A stretch of 64,000 nucleotides of DNA from Sva-07 sp963829585. GTDB taxonomy: Bacteria > Actinomycetota > Acidimicrobiia > Acidimicrobiales > Ilumatobacteraceae. The position numbers and the translations under genes were made by a program. Below the pieces are notes generated by a model. The model had not been told where the DNA came from and did no database searches. It saw only the letters and a list, made by a program, of their open reading frames with translations. The stretch is taken from the NCBI GenBank assembly GCA_963829585.1, contig CAWHJD010000025.1, positions 18,611-82,610 of the forward strand, read 5' to 3'. Shown in pieces: positions 56,197 through 64,000 of this stretch (position 1 is its first letter; each line of letters starts with the position of its first letter).

Positions 56197-56342
56197 TCGC
56201 CCAGTGGCGAAGTGAGCGGGAGCGGGGCCTCACCGTCGTCACCGAGGCCACATCCGAAGAGGTGTGCGAAGCAGGGCGATTCACCACCGAGGTCGGGCTC
56301 CGACGGGGTCTGGGTGTGCGTGATCTCTTCGTTGTCGGCCAT
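56163..56342 (-). CDS. 59-residue peptide with two cysteines
   Basis: ATG at 56342 has a good ribosome site (ggagagg). The product is acidic (MADNEEITHTQTPSEPDL) and has a central CFAHLFGCGLG with two Cys six residues apart, then a Gly/Ser/Thr end. A leader-like acidic N-terminus and a Cys-containing core resemble precursor peptides of ribosomally made natural products in outline, but no modification gene is next to it. I do not recognise the family. Convergent with the proline-rich frame. Confidence 0.55.
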   Translation of the reverse strand: MADNEEITHTQTPSEPDLGGESPCFAHLFGCGLGDDGEAPLPLTSPLGDQTTGSGSTGG

Positions 56343-56485
56343 GTCATCCTCTCCGTTCCGGGCTGTGCGGATGTCTGTCTCGATCATTGTTCTACCACAC
56401 ACTAGAAGAAAGAAGCTGACGTCGGTAGAGTCGGGTGTGTGCCGACGGAAGTACCCGATCCCATGAGCGAAATCGGGGCGATGTC

Positions 56486-56962
56486 ATGATCGTTCGCCCA
56501 CTGACCGAGGCCGACTTGGCGAAACGCGCTGATCTGGCCGACCGGACCGACATCGAACTACTCGTACGGTCGTTCTACCGATACGCGGCGATGGACGAAC
56601 TCCTGGGCCCGATCTTCAGTGCCGCACACGTCGACTGGCCGTCACACATCGACACCCTCACAGACTTCTGGGCATGGCAGCTGCTCGGTGAACGTGGGTA
56701 CGTGGGCAACCCCCTCCGAGCGCACGAGCCGATCCACGCACGCACGCCGTTCTCCGACGCTCACTTCGAGCGGTGGCTCGAATTGTTCGCAGGTACGGTC
56801 GACGAGCACTTCCGTGGACCCACCGCCGAGATCGCCAAAGAGCGGGCCGCGAAGATGGCGCACGCCCTGCGTCGGCTCCTCGCCGGCCAGCACGGTGACC
56901 CATCGACACCGACCGAGGTCGCGGCCGGGAGTAGCTTGCGGCGATGGCCGACGGAGCGCTGA
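56486..56962 (+). CDS. Group III truncated haemoglobin
   Basis: A 158-residue globin: ELLVRSFYRYAAMDELLGPIF, VDWPSHIDTLTDFWAWQLL (distal region), and PIHARTPFSDAHFERWLELF with the proximal His in HFERW, as in group III (HbP) globins. It binds O2 or NO and fits a stress island. ATG at 56486 (MIVRPLTEAD) is chosen. It overlaps the start of the following VOC gene. Confidence 0.88.
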   Translation: MIVRPLTEADLAKRADLADRTDIELLVRSFYRYAAMDELLGPIFSAAHVDWPSHIDTLTDFWAWQLLGERGYVGNPLRAHEPIHARTPFSDAHFERWLELFAGTVDEHFRGPTAEIAKERAAKMAHALRRLLAGQHGDPSTPTEVAAGSSLRRWPTER

Positions 56963-57345
56963 CGGGGTTCCATCACGTATCACTGACCGTCCGCGACCTC
57001 GATGTGAGTGCCCCGTGGTACGAGAGGTTGTTCGATCTCGACCCCGTGATGGACGAACCGGGAGACGAGCGGCGAGCCAGCATCTACCGCTTGGCGAACA
57101 CGGACACGATGCTGGGCCTGACGGAACACCGCAGCAACGACGGGTCGGCGTTCCGGCCGGATCGCACCGGACTCGATCACGTCGCGTTCTCGGTGCGGAC
57201 GCGCGAGGACGTCGACGCGTGGGCGGAGCGTCTCGATACCGCCGGCGTCGAGCACTCGGGCCGGATCGACATCGCGATCGGTGCCATTCTCAACTTCGCC
57301 GACCCCGACGGCGTGCAGTTGTCGATCTTCTACGAAGGAGCTTGA
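56944..57345 (+). CDS. VOC (glyoxalase-like) protein
   Basis: A 133-residue VOC protein: GFHHVSLTVRDLDVSAPWYERLF at the start, GLDHVAFSVRTREDVDAWAERL and NFADPDGVQLSIFYEG at the end, with His, His and Glu metal-site candidates in order, so it may be an active metal enzyme. It overlaps the globin gene by 19 bases and is followed one base later by a second VOC gene. The three look like one operon. Confidence 0.85.
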   Translation: MADGALTGFHHVSLTVRDLDVSAPWYERLFDLDPVMDEPGDERRASIYRLANTDTMLGLTEHRSNDGSAFRPDRTGLDHVAFSVRTREDVDAWAERLDTAGVEHSGRIDIAIGAILNFADPDGVQLSIFYEGA

Positions 57346-57346
57346 C

Positions 57347-57802
57347 GTGCTGGCCGGATTCGACCATGTGGCGGTGTTGACCGCCGACCTTCGACGTTTC
57401 GTCCGGTTCTACGAGGACGTCTTCGGCGCCGAGGTCGAAGGAGGGCTCAGCGAGGACGGCCTCGAAATGGTCGTGCTGCGTATCGGGCCCACGTCGGAGA
57501 TCAACGTGTTCCAGATCGACGGAAACGTCGAGGCGTTCAACCAGACCCCGATATTCGGCCGCGGCCGACTCGACCACTTCGCGTTCCGCGCGGTGTCGCT
57601 CGCCCAATTCGACGAGATCCGGGACGAGCTGATGCGGCGTGGGTGCAGCGACGGATTCGTCACCGATTTCGGTCATGTGCTCAGCGTCTTCTTCCGCGAT
57701 CCGGAGGGGCTGGAACTCGAGATCTGCGTCGCGAATCCGGATGCGATGCCCGGGCGCATCAACCCACCGGGAACACCGGCCGCTCGCTACCACGGCGACT
57801 GA
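57347..57802 (+). CDS. VOC (glyoxalase-like) protein
   Basis: A 151-residue VOC protein: GFDHVAVLTADLRRFVRFYEDVFGAEV, GRGRLDHFAFRAVSLAQFDEI and FFRDPEGLELEICVANPD, with the His/His/Glu metal set present. GTG at 57347 has an aaggag site. Directly after the previous VOC gene, so a paralogous pair with related substrates is likely. Function unknown. Confidence 0.85.
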   Translation: MLAGFDHVAVLTADLRRFVRFYEDVFGAEVEGGLSEDGLEMVVLRIGPTSEINVFQIDGNVEAFNQTPIFGRGRLDHFAFRAVSLAQFDEIRDELMRRGCSDGFVTDFGHVLSVFFRDPEGLELEICVANPDAMPGRINPPGTPAARYHGD

Positions 57803-57828
57803 ACGCCGGCACGAAATAGTGTGATCGG

Positions 57829-58596
57829 ATGATCGAGGCGAATCGGACGGAACTCAAGAGCACCGGGTACGAGATCTTCATCGCAGTCCTCTCGGTGCTG
57901 TCGATCGTGAACATCGCGCTCAATTACGCAGTGGACGACGACAACCTCGACACGGTGATCTTGGCGATGAACGGCCTGCTCAGCGCCATCTTCCTCGCCG
58001 ACTTCACCTACCGGCTCCTGACCGCCGACTCGAAGTCCGGATACTTCATCCGACAATTCGGTTGGGCGGACCTCCTGGCGAGCCTGCCCTTCCCGCAGGT
58101 CAAGGTGCTCCGCCTCTTCCGACTGATACGAGTCGTCCGCCTGCTTCGCAAGAACGGCGTGACGAGGATCGTGCGAACCCTGCTCGAGGACCGGGCCGGG
58201 AGCGCGCTGCTCACCCTCGTGATGATGGGCATCCTCGTCCTCGAGTTCGGGAGCCTCGGAATCCTCCACATCGAGCAGTACGCGGAAGGTGCCAACATCA
58301 CGACCGCGTCCGACGCGCTGTGGTACGTCATCGTCACCATCTCGACCGTCGGCTACGGCGACCGCTTCCCGGTGACCAACGACGGTCGCCTCGTCGGGAC
58401 GTTGATCATCGTCGTCGGCGTCGGCATCTTCGGCACCTTCACGGGCTACCTGGCCAACCTCTTCCTCGCCCCGAAGAAGTCGAAGCGCGAGTCCATCGAT
58501 GCCGCTCAGATCCAGGTCGACCGCCTGCGCGAGCTGATGGCGGAGCAGCAGGCCTCGCTGGATGACATCGAGTCGCTCCTGCGGACCGATCCCTGA
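57829..58596 (+). CDS. Voltage-gated-type potassium channel
   Basis: A 255-residue ion channel. Six helices are visible: S1-S3 near the N-terminus, an S4 with regularly spaced Arg (VLRLFRLIRVVRLLRK), a pore loop with the K+ selectivity filter TISTVGYGD (GYGD at about 175) and a last helix (GTLIIVVGVGIFGTFTGYL). A cytoplasmic coiled coil follows (QIQVDRLRELMAEQQ). The GYGD filter marks K+ selectivity. It is a tetramer-forming membrane protein; it may set membrane potential under osmotic stress. Confidence 0.9.
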   Translation: MIEANRTELKSTGYEIFIAVLSVLSIVNIALNYAVDDDNLDTVILAMNGLLSAIFLADFTYRLLTADSKSGYFIRQFGWADLLASLPFPQVKVLRLFRLIRVVRLLRKNGVTRIVRTLLEDRAGSALLTLVMMGILVLEFGSLGILHIEQYAEGANITTASDALWYVIVTISTVGYGDRFPVTNDGRLVGTLIIVVGVGIFGTFTGYLANLFLAPKKSKRESIDAAQIQVDRLRELMAEQQASLDDIESLLRTDP

Positions 58597-58657
58597 CCCG
58601 GGAATCGGGGCCGAGTGGGCGGTCGGGTATGCTCGAGACCGGGTAGCGTCCGCTGCG

Positions 58658-59257
58658 ATGGCGTCGAATCGTTGGGTCGAGCTGATCGAGGAGAATCCGG
58701 GGCACTCGGCGTGGTACGTCGATCGGTTCCGATCGATGGCTGCAGCGGGCGACGACATCGACGGTGAGGCCCGCTTCGTGGATGCGATGTCGGCGCGGCA
58801 GTCGCGGGTCCTCGATGCCGGCTGCGGGCCGGGCCGGGTCGGGGGGTATCTCGCTCGGATGGGTCACGATGTCGTCGGTGTCGACTTCGATCCGGTGCTC
58901 ATCGCCGCCGCCGAGGAGGATCACCCGGGCCCGACGTGGCGGGTCGCGGACCTCGCGGAACTCGATCTTCCCGCGACGGGCATCAGCGACGGCTTCGACG
59001 TGGTGGTGTGCGCCGGCAACGTGATGACGTTCCTCGCTCCGGACACCAGACGGCCCGTCCTGGGTCGTTTCGCCGCCCACCTGCGTCCTGGCGGTCGCAT
59101 CGTGATCGGGTTCGGTGCAGGGCGCGACTATCCCTTCGACGAGTTCTTCGCAGACCTCGACCAGACGGGTCTGGTGGCCGACGTGTTGCTGTCGACGTGG
59201 GATCTCCGGCCATTCCAGCCCGATTCCGACTTCCTGGTGGCAGTGATCTCCGCGTGA
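58658..59257 (+). CDS. Class I SAM-dependent methyltransferase
   Basis: A 199-residue methyltransferase: SRVLDAGCGPGRVGGYLARMGHDVVGVDFD (motif I and the acidic motif II), GFDVVVCAGNVMTFL and LRPGGRIVIGFGAG. ATG at 58658 (MASNRWVELI) is preferred to upstream codons. Substrate unknown. It follows the channel gene in the same direction. Confidence 0.85.
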   Translation: MASNRWVELIEENPGHSAWYVDRFRSMAAAGDDIDGEARFVDAMSARQSRVLDAGCGPGRVGGYLARMGHDVVGVDFDPVLIAAAEEDHPGPTWRVADLAELDLPATGISDGFDVVVCAGNVMTFLAPDTRRPVLGRFAAHLRPGGRIVIGFGAGRDYPFDEFFADLDQTGLVADVLLSTWDLRPFQPDSDFLVAVISA

Positions 59258-59304
59258 GCCGGCCGCGCCGGCCGCGCTGACCTACCTCGGTCTGCGGGAG
59301 TGAC

Positions 59305-59805
59305 TCAGCGGGCGGCTCGTTTCGATGGTGTGTGCTGCTGGACGAATCGGAGAATTGCGATGTGCTTCTCCGTGTCGCGCACCATGATGTCGACGAGAAG
59401 CGCCCATAGGGTCGTGTCCTTCACGTCATGGAGCTCCTTGCGGAGGCGCTCGAGTTCCTTGGCGTCGGACTTCTCGTGTTCGAGCAGGCGATCGGTCGTT
59501 TCGCGAAGTTCCGCTCGATCGACACGATCCAGATCGAGCCGAGGAACGACCGGGTCGTCTCCGGACAGTTCGGATTCCGACTTCAACGACGACGCCAGCT
59601 CATTGAAGTACCGATGATGGCGCCGTTCGTCCTCGAGCAGCAGGTTGATGACGTAGCTCAACGCCTTCGATTCGGTGGCCTCCGCGATTGCCGCGTATTC
59701 GCTGAGCATCGCGCCTTCTCGACGGGTGTGGTCCGTCAGATGGTCGAACATCTGACGCTCCCAGACACTCGCTCCGTGGGGTGTGGTCGGCTGCTGCTCG
59801 TGCAT
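59305..59805 (-). CDS. Ferritin-like/rubrerythrin-fold protein
   Basis: A 166-residue four-helix protein with iron-ligand motifs: EGAMLSEYAAIAEAT (Glu), LLEDERRHHRYFNEL (E-x-x-H type) and VRDTEKHIAILRFV (Glu, His). These fit a ferritin-like diiron fold. It may store or detoxify iron or handle peroxide. ATG at 59805 (MHEQQPTTPHG) is chosen. It lies 50 bases downstream of the HNH gene's stop in the same direction (the HNH gene ends at 59858) and is convergent with the methyltransferase. Confidence 0.75.
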   Translation of the reverse strand: MHEQQPTTPHGASVWERQMFDHLTDHTRREGAMLSEYAAIAEATESKALSYVINLLLEDERRHHRYFNELASSLKSESELSGDDPVVPRLDLDRVDRAELRETTDRLLEHEKSDAKELERLRKELHDVKDTTLWALLVDIMVRDTEKHIAILRFVQQHTPSKRAAR

Positions 59806-59857
59806 GTCCACACGATGTCCGAGGCCGACCCGACGCAACAGAGTCGTTCTGCCCGGA

Positions 59858-61207
59858 TCAGGGTCCCGACCGATGTCGGCGCCGCGTGACGGTGTCGCGG
59901 TTGATGGAGGACCCGTGATGGGCGACGACCCCGTCGGGTCGGATCCACGTGGTGACTCGATCGGCGGTCATCGTGAGGGTCCATCCGCCTTCGTGCACGA
60001 GATGATGATGTCGTTCGCAGAGCGGAATCAGGTTCGAGATGTCGGTTCGACCCTTGTGTCTCCACCACCATCGAATGTGATGTGACTTGCACGCCGAGAA
60101 CGGCACGCTGCAGTCGGGATGCGCGCAGGTGCGGTACATCGTGCGCAATGCTCGGCGCTGGGCACGGTTGGCGGTACGGATCGAGCGGCCCATGTCGAGC
60201 GGGACACCATCGGCACCGAGCACGACGGGGATGATCTCGGCATCGCAGCACAACCGACGTGCGGTGGACACCGGGATCGTGGTGCCGTCCTCGGTCTCGC
60301 ACACGCTGTGGTCGTGCAACCCGTCGACGAGCGTCGCGAAGTCCATCAGCAGCGTGATCTCCGGGACCCGCAGCGCGTACACCGCGTCGGCCGCTTCGCC
60401 GTCGGCGGCGTGACCGTAGTTGGTGTCGCCGTCGCCGTTGCCGGCGTCGGCTGTGCGGCGCCGGGTGGCACCGTTGGTGACCGCAGCGACGAACGCGTCG
60501 ACCTTGAGCTGACTCCACGGGGTACCGGCGTTGCCGTCCTCGTGTTGCAGTCGGGCGAGTTCCGCGTCGATCACGCCCGACACGGCGGCATCGCGGATGG
60601 GGTCGAGCTCCAGATGGGTGTGGCACATGCCGGTGATCTCGTCGACCCACCGTCTCACGTTCGAGCGGGCTCGCTGCCGGTCGAGTTCCTCCGCATCCGA
60701 TGTCGCCGACGATGCCACCAGGCGCCGTGACAACTCCCGACAGTGCCGAGCGAACGTGTCGACACTCTCGTTGACCGCTGCATCGAGCAGCTCGGGGGCG
60801 GCGGCTGTGAACTCGAGGCGGGTGGCGTCATCGAGGTCGCGCATCGCGGCAGCGACACCGTCGAGGTGGCCGGCGGAGATCCTCCCGTCGACCAGCGCGT
60901 CCTCGAACGAGTCGAGCTGGTCGCACACGCTGTTGCGGTCGGCCACCTTCGCGGCGTCCCTGCCGGAACGTTGCCCGCTGCTGGCGAACATCGACTCGGC
61001 AGATTCCGACCGCCCGGAATCAGCGAGTTCACGGGTGCGGCGAGCGCACCGCACCTCGTATGCGTCGAGCCACCCGCGCATCTTGGCGACCGTGGAGACC
61101 AACGCTGCCACCTCGTCACGTTCGGCGACGGCAGGATCCGTATCGAGCAAGGATTCGAGCACGGCTCGGATGTCGCTTCCCGGCCGGGCCAGAACTGCGT
61201 TCGTCAT
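59858..61207 (-). CDS. DUF222 (13E12-type) HNH endonuclease domain protein
   Basis: A 449-residue protein typical of actinobacteria. The N-terminal DUF222 domain (LASSGQRSGRDAAKV-like, VDGRISAGHLDGVAAAM) is helical. The C-terminal HNH nuclease has CAHPDC, FSACKSHHIRWW and NLIPLCERHHHLVHEG, giving the metal-binding Cys and His set. These repeat-family proteins are often linked to mobile or recombining DNA, but no other mobile gene is seen here. ATG at 61207 has a gggg-type site. Confidence 0.85.
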   Translation of the reverse strand: MTNAVLARPGSDIRAVLESLLDTDPAVAERDEVAALVSTVAKMRGWLDAYEVRCARRTRELADSGRSESAESMFASSGQRSGRDAAKVADRNSVCDQLDSFEDALVDGRISAGHLDGVAAAMRDLDDATRLEFTAAAPELLDAAVNESVDTFARHCRELSRRLVASSATSDAEELDRQRARSNVRRWVDEITGMCHTHLELDPIRDAAVSGVIDAELARLQHEDGNAGTPWSQLKVDAFVAAVTNGATRRRTADAGNGDGDTNYGHAADGEAADAVYALRVPEITLLMDFATLVDGLHDHSVCETEDGTTIPVSTARRLCCDAEIIPVVLGADGVPLDMGRSIRTANRAQRRALRTMYRTCAHPDCSVPFSACKSHHIRWWWRHKGRTDISNLIPLCERHHHLVHEGGWTLTMTADRVTTWIRPDGVVAHHGSSINRDTVTRRRHRSGP

Positions 61208-61365
61208 GTTCACCCCCCAAATCGTCATCGGAATGGAAGGGGGAGTCGGTATGGACCACCCTATTCAGCGGGTGTCACAGGGTTGACCCGGAATCGGTCG
61301 ATTCTCGAAAAGAACTCCGAATTCTCGAAGGAACTTCGAAGCGGTGCTCGGGGTGGGCGCGATTG

Positions 61366-62370
61366 TCAGCTGACCTTGACGAGCAGCTTGCCGGTGTTCC
61401 CGCCGCCGAACATGAACTGCAGTGCCTCGGGGTATCGCTCGATGCCGTCGAGGATCTCCTCCGAGCAGAAGAGCGTGCCGTCAGCGAGCCATGCGGCCAG
61501 CTCGGCAGTCGCCGGCGCGATGCTCTCCGGGAAGTGGAAGAAGGCGTAGCCCTCCATCGACGACTGCCGTTCCGCGAGGCGCAGGTACATCGATGGGCCG
61601 GTGACGTTGTCCATGTCGTCGTACTGGGAGATCGCTCCGCAGATGACCACCTTGGCCCTCATCGCCAGATTGTCGAGCACTGCATCCAGGATCGGGCCGC
61701 CGACGTTGTCGAAGAACACGTTGACCCCGTCGGGCGCGAGCTCGCGCAGCCGGGAGTTCACGTCCTCGTTCTTGTAGTCGATCGCCGCGTCGAACCCCAG
61801 CTGCGTGATGAGGTACTGCACCTTGGCCGGGCCACCGGCGATGCCGATCACGCGCGCGCCGTCTCGCTTGGCGATCTGTCCGGCGATGGACCCGACGGCG
61901 CCGGCGGCGGCTGACACGACGAACGTGTCGCCCGGCTGGGGCCTGGCGACACGCCGAACGCCGATCCACGCAGTCACGCCGGTCGACGCGCCGAGCGCTC
62001 CGAGATGCGCGCTCAGCGGGCCGAGTGAATCGTCGATCCGCTCCAACTGGTCGGTGCGGAGCGTTGCGAAGGTCTGGACACCGAGGCCACCTCGTACTGC
62101 CTGGCCGACCTCCCAATCTTCGACCGTCGACTCCACGATGCGCCCGACCGCGCCCGCCAGAATCGTCTCACCGAGACCCACCTGGCGGTGGAAGCCCTCA
62201 CCCCGCAGCATGGTCCGCGTGCCGGCGTCGACGGAGACGTACTCGACCGCCACTCGCACCTGGCCGTCGTCGAGTTCGGCGAGTTGCTCGACCTCGAGAG
62301 CGAAACAGTCGGGTGTCGCTTCACCGACAGGTCGACGGGCCAGGGTCACGCGGGTGTTCGTCAGTGTCAT
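61366..62370 (-). CDS. MDR-superfamily NADP-dependent oxidoreductase (alkenal/CurA-like)
   Basis: A 334-residue zinc-independent medium-chain reductase: VEYVSVDAGTRTMLRGEGFHRQVGL, a Rossmann glycine motif (SAAAGAVGSIAGQIAK), DYKNEDVNSRLRELAPDGV and the C-terminal LLVKVS. This is the CurA / leukotriene-12-hydroxydehydrogenase subgroup, which reduces alpha,beta-unsaturated carbonyls. ATG at 62370 shares bases with the stop of the upstream membrane sigma gene (ATGA), so the two genes are coupled. It is a plausible target of that sigma-like protein. Confidence 0.85.
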   Translation of the reverse strand: MTLTNTRVTLARRPVGEATPDCFALEVEQLAELDDGQVRVAVEYVSVDAGTRTMLRGEGFHRQVGLGETILAGAVGRIVESTVEDWEVGQAVRGGLGVQTFATLRTDQLERIDDSLGPLSAHLGALGASTGVTAWIGVRRVARPQPGDTFVVSAAAGAVGSIAGQIAKRDGARVIGIAGGPAKVQYLITQLGFDAAIDYKNEDVNSRLRELAPDGVNVFFDNVGGPILDAVLDNLAMRAKVVICGAISQYDDMDNVTGPSMYLRLAERQSSMEGYAFFHFPESIAPATAELAAWLADGTLFCSEEILDGIERYPEALQFMFGGGNTGKLLVKVS

Positions 62371-63935
62371 CTCGTGTGGGGCCGATCTCTCGAGGTGGAA
62401 GTACTTGTGCGGCTGGTGACCGTAGTGGCGATGCGGATCGCGCTGGTCACGGAGCCGGCAGCGTCGTCGTCGCCTCGGTCGTCGTTGCCGCCAGTGTCGT
62501 CGTTGCTGCTTCGGTCGTCGTGGTCGTTGCTGCGGTCGTCGTCGGGGCGGACGTCGTCGTCGTCGTCGTCTGCCGGTGTCGTCGTCACCGTCGTTGTCAC
62601 CGAAGGCGTCGGGGCGTCGGTCGTCACCGGTGAACTCGTAGTGGGTGACGACGTCGTGACCGGAACGGGTGATGATGCAACTGTCGTCGAGGGCCGCGTG
62701 GACGCGACGGTGCTCGTCGTGACCGTTCGTGAGCCCGTGGACGCCACGGTGGTCGGAGGAAGTGGCGGGCCGACGAGGACCACATCGGCAGGGGAGGTCG
62801 TCGACGCATCCAGTGGCGTGGTGGACGTCGACGTCGTGGCAACCGTCGAACTCGGGGTCGACCTGGTGCGTGTGCGCTCGGTCGTGGTCGTGGTCTGTTC
62901 GATCGGCTCGGCAGACTCGAGCCGATTCACCGGTGTCGAGGCGTCGCTGACCTCGGGTACGTCACCGGGTGATCCGCTGGTGGCCAGTGCGGTGACGCCT
63001 CCGACCACCAGGACGCCCACCGCCCCAGCCACGAGCACAGTCGCCCAGGGTCGTTCGGACCGACCGCGCGGCACGAAGGTCGTCACTGTCGATGTCGGCC
63101 CTGTCGGCCGAACGGTGGAGGCCGCCCACGGGTCGTCGTCGTCCAAGGCCGCCGCGACATGTCTGTCCGGTGCGTTGTCAACGTTGCGGGTCGGCTCGGT
63201 GGGGGCGACAGCCGTCGCCACGATCCGTTCGCGGATCGTCGGTGAAACCGCCACGACCGGCGCTGCGACGAACAGGCGCTCCGGGTTCACGATCGACCGA
63301 TGGCGTCGGGCGCACTCCGGACATCCCTGCCGGTGACGCTCGATCGACTCCGACACGGCGGCGTCGAAGTCGGTCGTGTCGCCGAGAGCCGTCGCAAGTT
63401 CCACGCAGGTCGGTCGGCCCCCGTTCCACAGGGTGACCGCCGCCATCGTCTCGCCCAGATCGGCCCGAGTCAGCGCGAATCGGTGGGCGACGGCATCGCT
63501 CGAGACGCCGAGGACCGGAGCCAGCGCTTCGGCGTCGACTCCGTGGCGCAGGTAGAGATCGAGGTAGCTGACCTCGTCGGCACCCAGGACGACCGCCGCA
63601 GCACGAGCCAGGGCAACGTGCTCGTTGGTGGTCGATATCTCCGGCAGACCGTCACGATCAAGGCGTGCGAGAGCCCGTCCACGCGTGGCGATGAGGAGCC
63701 CGTCGCGTGTCAGGTCCTCGGCCGAGAGGTCGTGGTGCCGGTCCCAGAGCGACTCGATCGTCTCGCGGCTGACCTCGGCAGCGGCAGCGGGTGAACCGAG
63801 GATGACGAGCGCGACGTCGTAGATCCGGTAGATCCACGGCTCCACCAATGCGTCGAACGCGCCACGATCGCCCTGTCGGATCGCTGCGAACCGATCGTCA
63901 CCGGCGACGGAGGTGACATCCGGAGGCACTCCCAT
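62367..63935 (-). CDS. ECF-sigma-like protein fused to zinc finger, membrane helix and extracellular stalk
   Basis: A 522-residue protein. Residues about 12-90 resemble sigma region 2 (GAFDALVEPWIYRIYDVAL), and 105-165 region 4 (VDAEALAPVLGVSSDAVAHRFAL). A CVELA segment at 177 and HRQGCPEC (His201, Cys205, Cys208) form an anti-sigma-type zinc motif. A membrane helix lies at about 298-318. Beyond it is a long Thr/Ser/Pro stalk, then an Asp-rich run (DDDDDDVRPDDDRS) and a Ser/Arg/Thr end. I infer a sigma-like domain held at the membrane by its own anti-sigma part. It stops inside the oxidoreductase start codon (ATGA). Confidence 0.7.
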   Translation of the reverse strand: MGVPPDVTSVAGDDRFAAIRQGDRGAFDALVEPWIYRIYDVALVILGSPAAAAEVSRETIESLWDRHHDLSAEDLTRDGLLIATRGRALARLDRDGLPEISTTNEHVALARAAAVVLGADEVSYLDLYLRHGVDAEALAPVLGVSSDAVAHRFALTRADLGETMAAVTLWNGGRPTCVELATALGDTTDFDAAVSESIERHRQGCPECARRHRSIVNPERLFVAAPVVAVSPTIRERIVATAVAPTEPTRNVDNAPDRHVAAALDDDDPWAASTVRPTGPTSTVTTFVPRGRSERPWATVLVAGAVGVLVVGGVTALATSGSPGDVPEVSDASTPVNRLESAEPIEQTTTTTERTRTRSTPSSTVATTSTSTTPLDASTTSPADVVLVGPPLPPTTVASTGSRTVTTSTVASTRPSTTVASSPVPVTTSSPTTSSPVTTDAPTPSVTTTVTTTPADDDDDDVRPDDDRSNDHDDRSSNDDTGGNDDRGDDDAAGSVTSAIRIATTVTSRTSTSTSRDRPHTR

Positions 63936-64000
63936 ATCGTTGCAGGAAATTGCACGACTTCAACGCCACCGGCGGATCTGTGGCCTGCGACCGTGAGCGT
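63936..64000. other. Window edge, no gene
   Basis: 65 bases upstream of the membrane sigma-like gene. It holds that gene's ribosome site region; nothing else is seen. Confidence 0.3.

Noticed and set aside
59858..61207. HNH gene as evidence for a mobile element or intein
   Set aside because: DUF222/HNH genes are common single genes in actinobacteria; no flanking repeats, transposase or integrase are present.

Overview
The window is G+C-rich DNA (about two thirds G+C by eye) packed with genes on both strands. The gene set is actinobacterial: a DUF222/HNH (13E12-type) endonuclease, SARP/BTAD and nSTAND-WD40 regulation, a SigB/SigF-type partner-switching module, a bacterial topoisomerase IB, an F420-independent MDR reductase and many VOC proteins. 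My inference is an Acidimicrobiia-type actinobacterium (Ilumatobacter-like), but no rRNA or other marker gene is present to prove it. I see no tRNA, rRNA, CRISPR array, insertion sequence or prophage.

Layout. 0-5.9 kb: a very large SARP/pseudokinase/nSTAND/WD40 regulator, split by a frameshift and divergent from a small tandem-repeat lipoprotein. 6-9.5 kb: a solitary ParE-like toxin, a broken lipoprotein, an ATP-grasp enzyme and hypotheticals. 9.6-15 kb: an ABC-2 transporter operon divergent from a NarL-type two-component pair. 15-28.7 kb: metabolism, including an inositol-phosphatase-family enzyme, a PfkB sugar kinase, a winged-helix/hydrolase fusion coupled to a VOC protein, a secernin-like peptidase-aminotransferase-kinase-like operon, SixA, a PIG-L deacetylase, the glycogen debranching enzyme GlgX and a Dabb-cyclase fusion. 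28.9-35.7 kb: a cyclase/AAA/TPR regulator, two gp19-like tail-tube proteins with no other injection-machine genes, a VOC protein, a SnoaL-like protein and a P450. 35.8-44.6 kb: a glycosyltransferase, a FAS1-lipoprotein/ABC export operon, a PAS-GAF-SpoIIE phosphatase and a methyltransferase.

44.7-63.9 kb looks like a general-stress island. It carries a FAD-Rieske oxidoreductase, an RsbW-like kinase, two hemerythrins with histone-H1-like basic tails, topoisomerase IB, an anti-anti-sigma (STAS) protein, an anti-sigma factor, a SigB/F-type sigma factor, a DUF6328-like membrane protein, an RsbU/SpoIIE phosphatase, a cation/proton antiporter, several very small proteins, a group III truncated haemoglobin, a voltage-gated-type K+ channel and a ferritin-like protein. 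At the far end is an unusual membrane-anchored ECF-sigma/zinc-finger fusion. The phosphatase, STAS, kinase and sigma genes form a complete partner-switching circuit.

At least eight otherwise well-conserved genes are interrupted by single reading-frame shifts, most of them equivalent to one extra base. The recurrence of one error type suggests residual sequencing or assembly errors rather than independent gene decay. Each case is recorded with its joint position and the coordinates of the restored gene.
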